Shown here: positions 27,309-35,539 of the stretch, in pieces
Layout: each line of letters begins with the position of its first letter
How positions within the stretch are numbered: position 1 is the first letter of the stretch
Assembly (NCBI GenBank): GCA_036557405.1
Contig: DATBHO010000121.1
Location: 1 to 48,312, forward strand
DNA: 48,312 bases
DNA from: TA-21 sp036557405
Lineage (GTDB): Archaea > Thermoproteota > Nitrososphaeria > Nitrososphaerales > Nitrososphaeraceae
Direction of reading: 5' to 3'
The notes under the pieces: generated by a model
Databases searched by the model: none
Told to the model about the DNA's origin: nothing
Seen by the model: the letters and a program-made list of their open reading frames with translations, nothing else
Position numbers and translations under genes: made by a program

Positions 27309-28021
27309 TCTCTTTTTGTAATGCTCGCTGTATACTCGTTACTTTCAATTAAAGGTATTGGGATTTGGATTATCAAGTGCTTTATAGGGATTTTCTACGA
27401 ACAAATTAATAGTTACCTCTTACGTAAACAGAATGAATTTGAACAAAAGTAAAATCTTGGTGTGGTTGGGCTATGGCGCTCACTGAATTTTTGATATGGT
27501 TTGTTTCAGGCATTGTTTCGGACTATTTTTCCCATATAGGAGTAGATGTACCGTTATCTTGATTGATTAGTTAATATCAATTGCATCTAGTGTTGCCTGA
27601 TTATAATCATATTCTGGTTTTCATCAAAGACTAACTTTGATTGTCTAATGAATTCGACATTTTATCCACCAACCAAAAATCTGATGTTTGGATGATACTT
27701 TCGATGATACTATATCATATACCTATGTTTTCTAGAGGATTTAATTTCTGTAAGTCATTCGAGATACTAAAAACTCTCATAAACTCGAATATATCCTTGC
27801 TTTTTAAGACAAGAATTAAGATATCATTTTATAAACTTAGAGTTCTAAAATAGTCGTGCCCCTCCAGGTGACTAAAGGTTTTGATTAACAAGCTATCATA
27901 CTGATGCCTATTATATACCTAATATGTTTGTGATCTATCAAAAGGGTTATGTTGAATCACAAGAGAGGATATATTTAAAATGAAGGAAGTGCCATAAAAT
28001 ATATACGCGTCAAATCAATAA
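27309..28021. other. Gene-poor AT-rich stretch
   Basis: No gene is firmly supported. A plus-strand 43-codon frame (27321-27452) with a hydrophobic start (MLAVYSLLSIKGIGIWIIK) and a 29-codon frame beginning at the ATG GCG near 27472 look like small hydrophobic peptides. A 70-codon frame at 27641-27853 has biased composition and is probably chance. Confidence 0.3.
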
Positions 28022-28150
28022 ATTGACGTAGCCCCGGAAGAGAGTGCGCTAGGAGATGTACATTGTTATGTATGGCTATCAATGATTAGTTGTGGGTCAG
28101 AAACGGGGTACAATACTCCTCTATTCACTAACTGGGAATTTCTTGTTTGA
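28022..28150 (+). pseudogene. Possible tnpB 3'-end relic and/or structured RNA in a GC-rich island
   Basis: After a stop at 28019 the frame is open for 42 codons and ends at 28148-28150. The product contains APEESALGD, SCGSETGYNTPLF and NWEFLV. Archaeal IS200/IS605 TnpB proteins often end in an ...ESAL...EAGS...-like tail after the zinc ribbon, so this could be the last remnant of one; the body of the gene is missing. The segment is clearly richer in GC than the flanks. GTAgCCCCG (28028-28036) can pair with CGGGGTAC (28104-28111), so an RNA structure is also possible. The match is from memory and weak. Confidence 0.3.
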
Positions 28151-28185
28151 GCCTTAGAAAATAATAAAAAAGGGCGAAATTGAAT

Positions 28186-28362
28186 CTAGTTTTTGAATTC
28201 AGCAAAGAATTTCAAAATCAACATTTTTGAATTTTCAGAGACATTAAACTTGTCAAGTATTTTTTTAGGATTTTTAAAAAATTCTTTTCTAAATTCCGGA
28301 TCTGAATGAGCCAAATGAACTATTTCACTGATTAATTTCGAATCATTATTTGTAGATTCCAA
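28186..28362 (-). CDS. Small NHLP-like peptide beside ycaO (candidate precursor peptide)
   Basis: This 58-codon ORF reads from a TTG at 28362 to a stop at 28186. The product has an acidic start (MESTNNDSKLISEIVHLA), then HSDPEFRKEFFKNPKKILDK, FNVSENSK and a hydrophobic end (MLILKFFAEFKN). The D-P-x-F-R-x(4)-x-N-P-x-x-x-L pattern resembles the nitrile-hydratase-like leader of RiPP precursors (typical form: DPAFR...DPRAAL). There is no Cys and no Gly-Gly cut site, so a core is not obvious. It is divergent from ycaO-tfuA; a TATA-like CAAATATAC about 26 bases before the TTG (28386-28394) would give a leaderless mRNA. Confidence 0.55.
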   Translation of the reverse strand: MESTNNDSKLISEIVHLAHSDPEFRKEFFKNPKKILDKFNVSENSKMLILKFFAEFKN

Positions 28363-28440
28363 GTATGTTAGTTAATTCTATTTCCGTATATTTGTAATTT
28401 TAGAAAAATTGATATTGATACCAAATTATTCAAATCTACT
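28363..28440. promoter_or_regulatory. Divergent promoter region between the NHLP-like ORF and ycaO
   Basis: These 78 bases separate the two start codons. On the minus strand CAAATATAC (28386-28394 on the plus strand) is placed as a TATA box for the small ORF. A box for ycaO is less clear; AT-rich blocks lie within 40 bases of the ATG. Shared control of both directions is an inference from the geometry. Confidence 0.35.
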
Positions 28441-29763
28441 ATGGAACTTGAGCCAATATTGCTCAGAAGCCAGAAGAAATTGAGAGGTATAGTATCATCC
28501 AGAATAAAACCAGCAGAAGAAACCATCAAAACTATTCTTCCGGTTTCTAGTAATATCGGAATCACAAGACTTGCAGATATTACGGATATGGATATTCTTG
28601 GAATACCAAATTTTTCTGCAGTTTTGCCAGGAACAGAAGATTACATTTGGGTGTATAGCGGCAAGGGGCCTACAAGGATGGATGCAAAGGCAAGTGCATT
28701 GATGGAGAGTATTGAAAGGTATTCTGCCTTACCGTCTGGTAATCGAAAAAAGATGGTTCAGGGAGGTTACAAAGAAGTTTCAAAAGTGTCAAAGACACTA
28801 CATCCTTCTAATGTAGTTGAACCAATGATACTCGAATACGATGATGAAATGATTATGGACTTCCTGTCAGGCTATGACTTGGTAAATAATGAACAGATAC
28901 TGATCCCCGCACCTTTGGCACTATTTAGGTATTCACCTAAACCGCCTGCAATAAATCCATTTGCATATCACCATACTAACGGGCTTGCATCAGGTAACGT
29001 TTTGGAAGAGGCCATTTGCCATTCACTGTGCGAAGTAATTGAAAGGGATGCTACAAGCTTGGCAGAATTGAATGCAAGTGCACTACCTTATAATACTCTA
29101 AGGACCATGACTAAATATCTCTCAGACAATGGATTGGAAATAGATCCAGTTGATGGCACAGAATTTGTAGATGATGATAGTAAATATCCTGATGTTGATA
29201 TTTCAAATATTGATTTTAAACCCATTTCAAATTTGGTAAAAAAATTCAATGATGCCAAAATACCGCTTATAATTAAAGACATCACATCCCCCATTGGAGT
29301 ACCAACATTTAATGCAAGTAGTATTGAGTGGATAACTGAAGATTACGGATATCTTGCAGAAGGTCATGGAACTCATCCAGATGCAAGAATAGCCTTACTG
29401 AGAGCAATTACGGAAGTTTCGCAAACTCGAGCTGCAAATATACAGGGAGCAAGAGACGATCTTAGGAAAATCTCTTATGGGAATAGTAACAGTGATGAAA
29501 AAAAGACGTGGCAATTTATGAAATCAAAAAATTCTATCCAGTTTTCAGAAATAAAATCTTACATAAATGATGATATTTTAGACGATATCAAATTTATTCT
29601 ATCAAGATTGATTTCGAACGGTTTGAAACAGGTTATAGTAGCAGATCTTACAAACCCTCAAATAATGATACCTGTGGTAAGAACAATTGTGCCTGGACTA
29701 GAAACCTTTAAGATAACAAAAGCAGTCATTGGAAAAAGAGGAAGAGAATCCTTTAATTTATGA
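28441..29763 (+). CDS. ycaO: YcaO-domain ATP-dependent backbone-activating enzyme (thioamidation type)
   Basis: This 440-residue protein has the YcaO ATP/Mg signature in three blocks: ASALMESIERYSALP near residue 86, EEAICHSLCEVIERDATS near 190 and LLRAITEVSQTRAA near 320. YcaO enzymes phosphorylate a backbone amide so that a nucleophile can attack, giving azoline, amidine or, with sulfide and TfuA, thioamide. There is no fused E1-like domain. The next gene is tfuA (four-base overlap), which points to thioamidation. In methanogens this pair modifies McrA; ammonia oxidisers have no McrA, so the target here is unknown. Confidence 0.93.
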   Translation: MELEPILLRSQKKLRGIVSSRIKPAEETIKTILPVSSNIGITRLADITDMDILGIPNFSAVLPGTEDYIWVYSGKGPTRMDAKASALMESIERYSALPSGNRKKMVQGGYKEVSKVSKTLHPSNVVEPMILEYDDEMIMDFLSGYDLVNNEQILIPAPLALFRYSPKPPAINPFAYHHTNGLASGNVLEEAICHSLCEVIERDATSLAELNASALPYNTLRTMTKYLSDNGLEIDPVDGTEFVDDDSKYPDVDISNIDFKPISNLVKKFNDAKIPLIIKDITSPIGVPTFNASSIEWITEDYGYLAEGHGTHPDARIALLRAITEVSQTRAANIQGARDDLRKISYGNSNSDEKKTWQFMKSKNSIQFSEIKSYINDDILDDIKFILSRLISNGLKQVIVADLTNPQIMIPVVRTIVPGLETFKITKAVIGKRGRESFNL

Positions 29764-30419
29764 ACGAACCAATAGTATATCTTGGACCTACTTTAAGTAG
29801 GGAGAAGGCGAGTAAGATTCTAGACGCAGACTATAGGGATCCTGCAAAGAAGGGTGATTTTTTGAGATTATCCCATACTTCAGACGATAAACGATATATT
29901 GGATTTATAGACGGAGTCTTTCTTCATGATTATCCCCCTTCACCAATTGAAGTATATCACCTTGCAACAAGAAAGAACATTGAACTAATAGGTGCATCCA
30001 GTCTAGGTGCATTAAGGGCTGTAGAATTAGAAAAATTTGGAATGAAAGGGATTGGTAAGATTTTTCAGTTATTTAAAAACGGTATCATAAACGCTGATGA
30101 TGAAGTCGCCGTTACATTTGTTCGGGATAAAAATACTCTCCAGTCCGAGGCTATGATTGACATCAGGTTCAATTTCTTTTTGGCATATAAATATGGAATT
30201 ATTAGCAAGCAGACCAAGAAAACATGTGTCAAGATTGCAAAAAGCATTTACTTTCCATTTAGAAACTATGAAGATATAATAAGGTTGGCACAGGAACAAT
30301 TTCCGTCAACTCACGATGAACTTGAGAATTTTAAAAGCTATATACTGAAGCATAGAGATAGCCTAAAAGCACGTGACGCAATAAAACTTTTGAACTATCT
30401 CAAAACTAAATCCGAATAA
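29760..30419 (+). CDS. tfuA: TfuA-like protein (YcaO partner)
   Basis: This 219-residue protein has the TfuA domain, with YLGPTLSREKA at the N-terminus, IGFIDGVFLHDYPPSPIEVYHLA and the strongly conserved LIGASSLGALRAVELEKFGMKGIG. In YcaO-TfuA systems TfuA is thought to help bring sulfur to the YcaO active site. The gene overlaps ycaO by four bases, so both are translated together. The C-terminal 60 residues are helical and basic. It converges with the rhodanese gene with 38 bases between the ends. Confidence 0.92.
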   Translation: MNEPIVYLGPTLSREKASKILDADYRDPAKKGDFLRLSHTSDDKRYIGFIDGVFLHDYPPSPIEVYHLATRKNIELIGASSLGALRAVELEKFGMKGIGKIFQLFKNGIINADDEVAVTFVRDKNTLQSEAMIDIRFNFFLAYKYGIISKQTKKTCVKIAKSIYFPFRNYEDIIRLAQEQFPSTHDELENFKSYILKHRDSLKARDAIKLLNYLKTKSE

Positions 30420-30457
30420 CCCATGTTATCTTATTCTGATATGGAAGAAAATTTTGG

Positions 30458-31321
30458 CTATTCTGCTGAAAGATCCCAGAAATTTGCATCTTTAAATTCT
30501 TCTATTGGCTTTCCCAATTTTTTCCACTCTTTAAAAGATCTTGAATATAATCGAATATTCTTCACACCGCCCATTCTCAGCGCATAGTATGCGAGTCCTG
30601 ACAGAGTTCCTACACTTCCACAATAAGTGATGATCTCGCTATCCGTAGATATCCCCCTGTTTTCCATGAATCTCCTAATTTCCTGGGGTTCCCTTAATAT
30701 TGAATCAGCTGTTCCTAGCATAGTATATGGTAGATTAGTAGCACCAGGAATATGTTCGCTCAAAAAATTTAAGCGTTCTCTCGAATCCACTAAAATCTTG
30801 TTTTGTTCGCTTTTTGCTTTCTCTACCTCATCATAGTTTGCGTATATGTCCATATTTACTTTGAGGGTATGTTTAGCACGTGGAAAGACGTTAATTTTCT
30901 TATCGGTCTCAAATCCATAATTTTTCCATTTGGTAAAAGTTATTTCAAGTAATGATGTATTCGAGTGTCCCACGTATTGGAATGTCCACGCAACCCGTGC
31001 AGCTAGTGCACCAAATGTATCATCATATACAACTACCAGTGTCTTATCGGAGATTCCAGACTGTTCTAATAATGCGACTATTCTCTCTGGAGAATCATTT
31101 GCAAGTACTCTAGCAAGGGGAATTGATACCGCGGTTTTTATATGTTCTTTTTTATATTCATCCTCTTTCCTGACATCTACAATCCTTACTGAATTTTTTC
31201 TAATAAGAGTTCTGAGAATATCCGCACTTGTAATGATGTCTTGCGATTTGCTGAGTGTACGGCTTTTCGACAAAATGTTATTGGTTTTTCTTTCTTTCAA
31301 AGTATATTTCAAGCTGCGCAC
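30458..31321 (-). CDS. Two-domain rhodanese (sulfurtransferase, SseA-like)
   Basis: This is a 287-residue protein with an unusual basic N-terminal stretch of about 30 residues. The first rhodanese domain (IVDVRKEDEYKKEHI) lacks the active Cys, having Asp at that place (VVVYDDTFGALAARVAW). The second domain (LVDSRERLNFLSEHIPGA) has the active Cys in ITYCGSVGTLSGLAYYAL. This active/inactive layout is typical of thiosulfate/3-mercaptopyruvate sulfurtransferases. The GTG start overlaps the end of the sulfite/nitrite reductase gene by 13 bases, so it is the second gene of that operon. Confidence 0.88.
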   Translation of the reverse strand: MRSLKYTLKERKTNNILSKSRTLSKSQDIITSADILRTLIRKNSVRIVDVRKEDEYKKEHIKTAVSIPLARVLANDSPERIVALLEQSGISDKTLVVVYDDTFGALAARVAWTFQYVGHSNTSLLEITFTKWKNYGFETDKKINVFPRAKHTLKVNMDIYANYDEVEKAKSEQNKILVDSRERLNFLSEHIPGATNLPYTMLGTADSILREPQEIRRFMENRGISTDSEIITYCGSVGTLSGLAYYALRMGGVKNIRLYSRSFKEWKKLGKPIEEFKDANFWDLSAE

Positions 31322-33138
31322 TCTCCACGTGCTGTCTTTGCGCTAAATTTGATATCGTTACCATAATCCATATAGGCTTCTGGATCGTCACCAGGGCTTG
31401 GTAATGCAACTATCTGCGCCAAAGCTGTTTTTATATCGTCCAAACTCTTTATTTGACCTCTACCATTAACTTCACCATTAATCAACTTACCTATCCACTT
31501 CGCAAGTGACTCCTCTTCACTGCGTTCTTGTTTGTATATCTCAATTATTTTTATCAATGTAGCTATCACTCTTTTTGCCGGCACCCGCATTACAGATTTA
31601 CCAAGCATACCTTCTTCTCCATCCCTTCCTCCAAACATCATCGTATATGTCGGAGTCATAGCGCCATCTACTCTTGAAGCCCCACCGTAAAATCCAATTG
31701 TTGCAATCTCATGTTGACCACAAGAGTTGGGACAACCGCTGATCTTAATTGTTGAGTCTCTAAGGGAATCTTCTGTATCAATTCCAAGCTCTATGAATTT
31801 CGATTGTATCTCTTTTGCCAGTCTGTGAGAATTCGTAATTGCAAGATTGCATGAAGTTGTTCCAGAACATCCTACAACAGAGGAGAGAGACAGAGCACCA
31901 GGATTTGCAAGTCCAATTTTGACGAGATCATTGTAAAATTCTGGTAAATCATTGGCTTTGACGAACCTCACTGCAAAATTCTGATTTGGGGTATTTCTTG
32001 CACACCCTTCACCTGAGTAATTGCGAATAGTCTTTGCAAGAGACCGAAGCTGATTAGATGTAATATCACCAGCTCCTAGAGTAATAAATACTACAAAGTA
32101 ACCATTTTGCTTCTGTGGCACTACATTGGAATGAAGCCATCTTTTATACGGATCACTCTTAACATCCACTTTCTCATTAATTAGTGGTAATTTCCTGCCA
32201 TTGGACAACTGTCTGATGCTAGGAGTTTCCCAGTCCACTTTGTATCTATTTAATGTTTCAAGGGAAATTGTCATTTCTACATTTGATCGTTCCTTAATGA
32301 CCAGTCTCTGAAATTTTGACCACCCCATTTCATTGACCAGATATCTCATTCTATTTCTTGCCATATTTTCACGATTACCCAGTCTATCAAACAATCTAAC
32401 TACAGCCATACACGTAGATACTAGTCTGACTTCGGAGGTAAATTCCTCTAACTGGTGTCCTATGAACGAGGCAGCACCAAGACCACCGCCCAGATATATC
32501 TTAAATCCATTAACTCCGTCCTTTTTCATAGGAATTAAACCAATATCTGCAATTCTAACCAGACCATGATGTGAGCAACACGCAAAATTAATCTTGAATT
32601 TTCTTGGCAAATTTTGACATACAGGATTTCTCAGAAAGAATCGTGCAATTGCCTTAGAATATGGAGTTGAATCAAACTCCTCGTCCGAACAGACACCAGC
32701 GAAATGGCTACACATAACATTCCTAATCGTATTGCCACAAGCCTCTCTTGTTGTTAGTCCTACGTCAACCAGACCCCTCATAACTTCGCTTACATCTTCA
32801 AGTTGCACCCAGTGAAGTTGAATATTTTGACGAGTTGAAACGTGGGCAGAACCAATTGAAAAAGCCTCCGATAATGTCCCAATCTTCTCCAACTGTTCTG
32901 GTGTTATCTCGCCGCTAGGAATCTTGATCCTGACCATGCTATAATTTTGTTGGAGGCGGGATCCATAGGCTCCATGTTGCAGTCGAAAGCGACGAAAGTC
33001 ATCCTCGCTTATCTTTCCCTTTCTAAAAAGTTTTACATTTTGACCAAAAATCTCAGTTTCTTCCTCTTTTCCCCATCTAGGGTTGGATTTCGGATAAAAA
33101 TGCTTTTTATCAGGATAATTTAGAATCTCCCTTTTCAA
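31309..33138 (-). CDS. Ferredoxin-dependent sulfite/nitrite reductase (siroheme, 4Fe-4S)
   Basis: This 609-residue enzyme carries two ferredoxin-like half domains and two siroheme domains. The first signature STRQNIQLHWVQL lies near residue 100. The cluster/siroheme ligand motifs are GCSGTTSCNLAI and KISGCPNSCGQHEIA. It reduces sulfite to sulfide or nitrite to ammonium with six electrons from ferredoxin; which substrate cannot be told from these motifs. The partner rhodanese and the sulfur setting favour sulfite. The C-terminus ends in GECAA, with a solvent-exposed Cys. The start is TTG. Confidence 0.9.
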   Translation of the reverse strand: MKREILNYPDKKHFYPKSNPRWGKEEETEIFGQNVKLFRKGKISEDDFRRFRLQHGAYGSRLQQNYSMVRIKIPSGEITPEQLEKIGTLSEAFSIGSAHVSTRQNIQLHWVQLEDVSEVMRGLVDVGLTTREACGNTIRNVMCSHFAGVCSDEEFDSTPYSKAIARFFLRNPVCQNLPRKFKINFACCSHHGLVRIADIGLIPMKKDGVNGFKIYLGGGLGAASFIGHQLEEFTSEVRLVSTCMAVVRLFDRLGNRENMARNRMRYLVNEMGWSKFQRLVIKERSNVEMTISLETLNRYKVDWETPSIRQLSNGRKLPLINEKVDVKSDPYKRWLHSNVVPQKQNGYFVVFITLGAGDITSNQLRSLAKTIRNYSGEGCARNTPNQNFAVRFVKANDLPEFYNDLVKIGLANPGALSLSSVVGCSGTTSCNLAITNSHRLAKEIQSKFIELGIDTEDSLRDSTIKISGCPNSCGQHEIATIGFYGGASRVDGAMTPTYTMMFGGRDGEEGMLGKSVMRVPAKRVIATLIKIIEIYKQERSEEESLAKWIGKLINGEVNGRGQIKSLDDIKTALAQIVALPSPGDDPEAYMDYGNDIKFSAKTARGECAA

Positions 33139-33372
33139 TACTATTCTATTTTCTTTTTCAAAACCATATATTTTTTATGGATGTAACTATTTTTCGCATT
33201 TTAATCATAATAAAGGGGCAAATTACTTCATTGCGAATTACTATTGGACAATGTTATACTTGTTAATATCATAGGGAAGAAGTTTATAATTGAAGAGAAA
33301 TCTTTAATGGAATTAAAAATGAGTAATCTTAATCTCCTAATGGTTTTCCAAAATAATTACAATAAAAGATAA
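33139..33372. other. Spacer upstream of the reductase operon
   Basis: This AT-rich spacer holds the promoter of the sulfite/nitrite reductase operon (minus strand). The only frame noticed is about 21 codons (near 33308-33373) and is not supported. The tRNA-Val 3' end follows at 33373. Confidence 0.35.
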
Positions 33373-33447
33373 TGGATGGGGAGAGATTTGAACTCTCGAC
33401 CACCTGTGTGTGAGACAGGTATCATAACCAGTCTAGACTACCCATCC
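33373..33447 (-). tRNA. tRNA-Val (anticodon CAC)
   Basis: The reverse complement folds as a full cloverleaf of 75 bases. The acceptor stem GGATGGG pairs with CCCATCC, with A as discriminator base and no encoded CCA. The anticodon stem ACCTGT/ACAGGT closes the loop CTCACAC, giving anticodon CAC (Val). The T arm is GAGAG-TTCAAAT-CTCTC. No intron is present. It sits between the reductase operon and ahcY. Confidence 0.95.
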
Positions 33448-33536
33448 CAATTTTCATTGATATTTTCCCAATTAATATCTTGATAAGTTTTCTCCAAGAA
33501 ATTCATAATTTATCGGGATACTTACCTACTACTTAC

Positions 33537-34787
33537 CTAAGTCCCTTCGCTAAAGCCAGTCAAATACGTCTTTTGTTCTTCAGTAAGGGTATCTATACTA
33601 ACGTCCATTGATTCCAATTTTGCTCTTGCAATTTCTTGATCCTGTGATCTTTCGATTTGATAAACCTCTGGAGAAAGCGATCCCTTTGATTGGATCAGTT
33701 TTATGGATGCAAGCAGCTGATTTGCAAAGCTCATGTCCATTACCTCGGAAGGATGACCTTCAGCAGCAACAAGGTTTACTAACCTTCCTTCTCCAATGAG
33801 ATATAGTTTGTTTCCGTTTCTAAGTTCGTACTCCGTAGTGTTCTCATTAATTTTCTTCACCGAATTTGAGTTTGATTCAAGTGCCTTAATAGAAATCTCC
33901 ACATTAAAATGTCCCGCATTAGCGAGAATGCTCCCCTCTTTCATTTGCAAAAAATGTTCCTCTCTTATTACCTCTTTGCATCCAGTTGTAGTGACAAATA
34001 GGTCTCCTGTCACAGCGGCTGACGCCATAGGAAGAACAGAAAAACCATCCAATTTTCCTTTCAATGCTGCAATCGGATCAACTTCAGTTATTATGACATT
34101 CGCACCAAGTCCTGCAGCTCTTCTGGCAATTCCCTTTCCTACATGTCCATATCCAGAGACAACAACATTCTTTCCAGCGATCAGTATGTTTGTAGCCCTA
34201 ATTATTCCGTCTAAGGCTGATTGGCCTGTTCCATAGACATTATCAAAATCATGTTTTGTCTCAGCATCATTCACAGCCATTATAGGATATTTTAGCTTTC
34301 CATTCTTTTGCATGGCACGTAATCTAATCACTCCAGTGGTAGTTTCTTCTGTTCCGCCATAAACTTCTGATAGATCTTTACTTGAATTATGCATTTCTAC
34401 AGTAAGATCGGCCCCATCATCGATAGTAACATTAGGTTTAATTGACATTGTTGAATGAATATCATGATAATACTGATCATTTGAAACGCCTCTACTAGCA
34501 AATATCGAGATTCCTTCATCAACGAGGGACGCAGCGACATCGTCTTGTGTACTCAATGGATTACAACCACACCAAGATAAATCGGCCCCTAAATCGCGCA
34601 ATGTGCGAATTAACACACCAGTTTCTTTCGTAACGTGCAGACAACCGGCAATCTTAACACCTTTTAGGGGACTTTCGGCCTTTAATTTTTTTTTAAGATT
34701 AAATAAAACTGGCATGTGGACCTGAGCCCAGTCAATCTTTTTCTTTCCTTCTTCAGCTAGATTAAGGTCTTTGATTCGGTATTTCAT
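33537..34787 (-). CDS. ahcY: Adenosylhomocysteinase (SAH hydrolase)
   Basis: This 416-residue NAD-dependent enzyme splits S-adenosylhomocysteine to adenosine and homocysteine and so clears the product of SAM-dependent methylation. The family blocks are present: CNPLSTQDDVAASL, DDGADLTVEMH, the NAD turn VVVSGYGHVGKGIARRA and VYGTGQSALDGIIRATN. The C-terminal segment is somewhat shorter than in eukaryotes, as in other archaea. It is monocistronic. metK in the same window supplies the cycle's SAM. Confidence 0.95.
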   Translation of the reverse strand: MKYRIKDLNLAEEGKKKIDWAQVHMPVLFNLKKKLKAESPLKGVKIAGCLHVTKETGVLIRTLRDLGADLSWCGCNPLSTQDDVAASLVDEGISIFASRGVSNDQYYHDIHSTMSIKPNVTIDDGADLTVEMHNSSKDLSEVYGGTEETTTGVIRLRAMQKNGKLKYPIMAVNDAETKHDFDNVYGTGQSALDGIIRATNILIAGKNVVVSGYGHVGKGIARRAAGLGANVIITEVDPIAALKGKLDGFSVLPMASAAVTGDLFVTTTGCKEVIREEHFLQMKEGSILANAGHFNVEISIKALESNSNSVKKINENTTEYELRNGNKLYLIGEGRLVNLVAAEGHPSEVMDMSFANQLLASIKLIQSKGSLSPEVYQIERSQDQEIARAKLESMDVSIDTLTEEQKTYLTGFSEGT

Positions 34788-34988
34788 TCAGCTCTGTGAT
34801 ATATCGGAGACATATTATTCTTCACCCTTAAGCTGCTTATTTCTAGAGGTTTCGTTAGGATTTACATTGCAAATGAATTGATCAGTTTAGCTATAATATG
34901 AGGTTTGTATAATGCATATGCAATCTTCTACAAACCTACGCGAGACTAATATCACAATAGATATATGAAATAATTTATCGAGAAAATC

Positions 34989-35501
34989 ATGGGAAGGCTT
35001 CAGATAGGGGTAATAGGATACAATCAGGATAAATCGAACGAAATAACAAACAAAATTGCATATGAGGTTGGAACTGAAATCGCGAAAACAGGTGCTATCC
35101 TAATTTGTGGTGGCCTTGGAGGTGTCATGGAACATGCTTGTAAAGGAGCAAAAGAGCATGGAGGTTTAACAGTAGGAATTATTCCTCAAGAGGAAGTTCA
35201 TTTTGCAAATAAGTTTTGTGATGTCGTTATAGCTACAGGAATAGGCTACGCCAGAGATTTTGTGGTATCAACATCTGCAGATGGGATAATTGCTGTTGGT
35301 GGGGGCGTAGGAACTTTAATCGAGCTATGTGTTGGATACATGTTAAAAAAACTAATAGTAACAATACCAAGTAGTGGAGGCACCGCTAAAAATTTTGGCG
35401 GAAGATATCTTGATGACAGGAAAAGAGTGTTTATCAAAACTTCAGAGGACGCCCGGTCTGCAGTCAAAATAATATCAGACTATTTTGAATTAAAACAATA
35501 G
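34989..35501 (+). CDS. TIGR00725-family Rossmann-fold protein
   Basis: This is a 170-residue protein related to the LOG/lysine decarboxylase-like and DprA-type Rossmann folds. The motifs are ICGGLGGVMEHACKGA (in place of PGGxGTxxE), GIIPQEEVHFANKF and SADGIIAVGGGVGTLIELCVG. This family is widespread in archaea with no settled function; nucleotide or cytokinin-like nucleotide chemistry is possible because it shares the LOG-type phosphate-binding loops. It stands alone. Confidence 0.85.
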   Translation: MGRLQIGVIGYNQDKSNEITNKIAYEVGTEIAKTGAILICGGLGGVMEHACKGAKEHGGLTVGIIPQEEVHFANKFCDVVIATGIGYARDFVVSTSADGIIAVGGGVGTLIELCVGYMLKKLIVTIPSSGGTAKNFGGRYLDDRKRVFIKTSEDARSAVKIISDYFELKQ

Positions 35502-35539
35502 AACCGCAATATCAACTACAATTGGGATTAAAGATTGAC

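Noticed and set aside
27641..27853. 70-codon plus-strand frame in the gene-poor stretch
   Set aside because: Its composition is rich in Ile, Phe, Ser and Lys without a recognisable pattern, it has no ribosome site, and it lies in AT-rich DNA where such frames arise by chance.
30930..31346. 138-codon plus-strand frame opposite the rhodanese gene
   Set aside because: The minus strand encodes a clear rhodanese with active-site motifs; the plus frame is its shadow.
33796..34236. 146-codon plus-strand frame opposite ahcY
   Set aside because: It is a shadow of the well-supported adenosylhomocysteinase gene.
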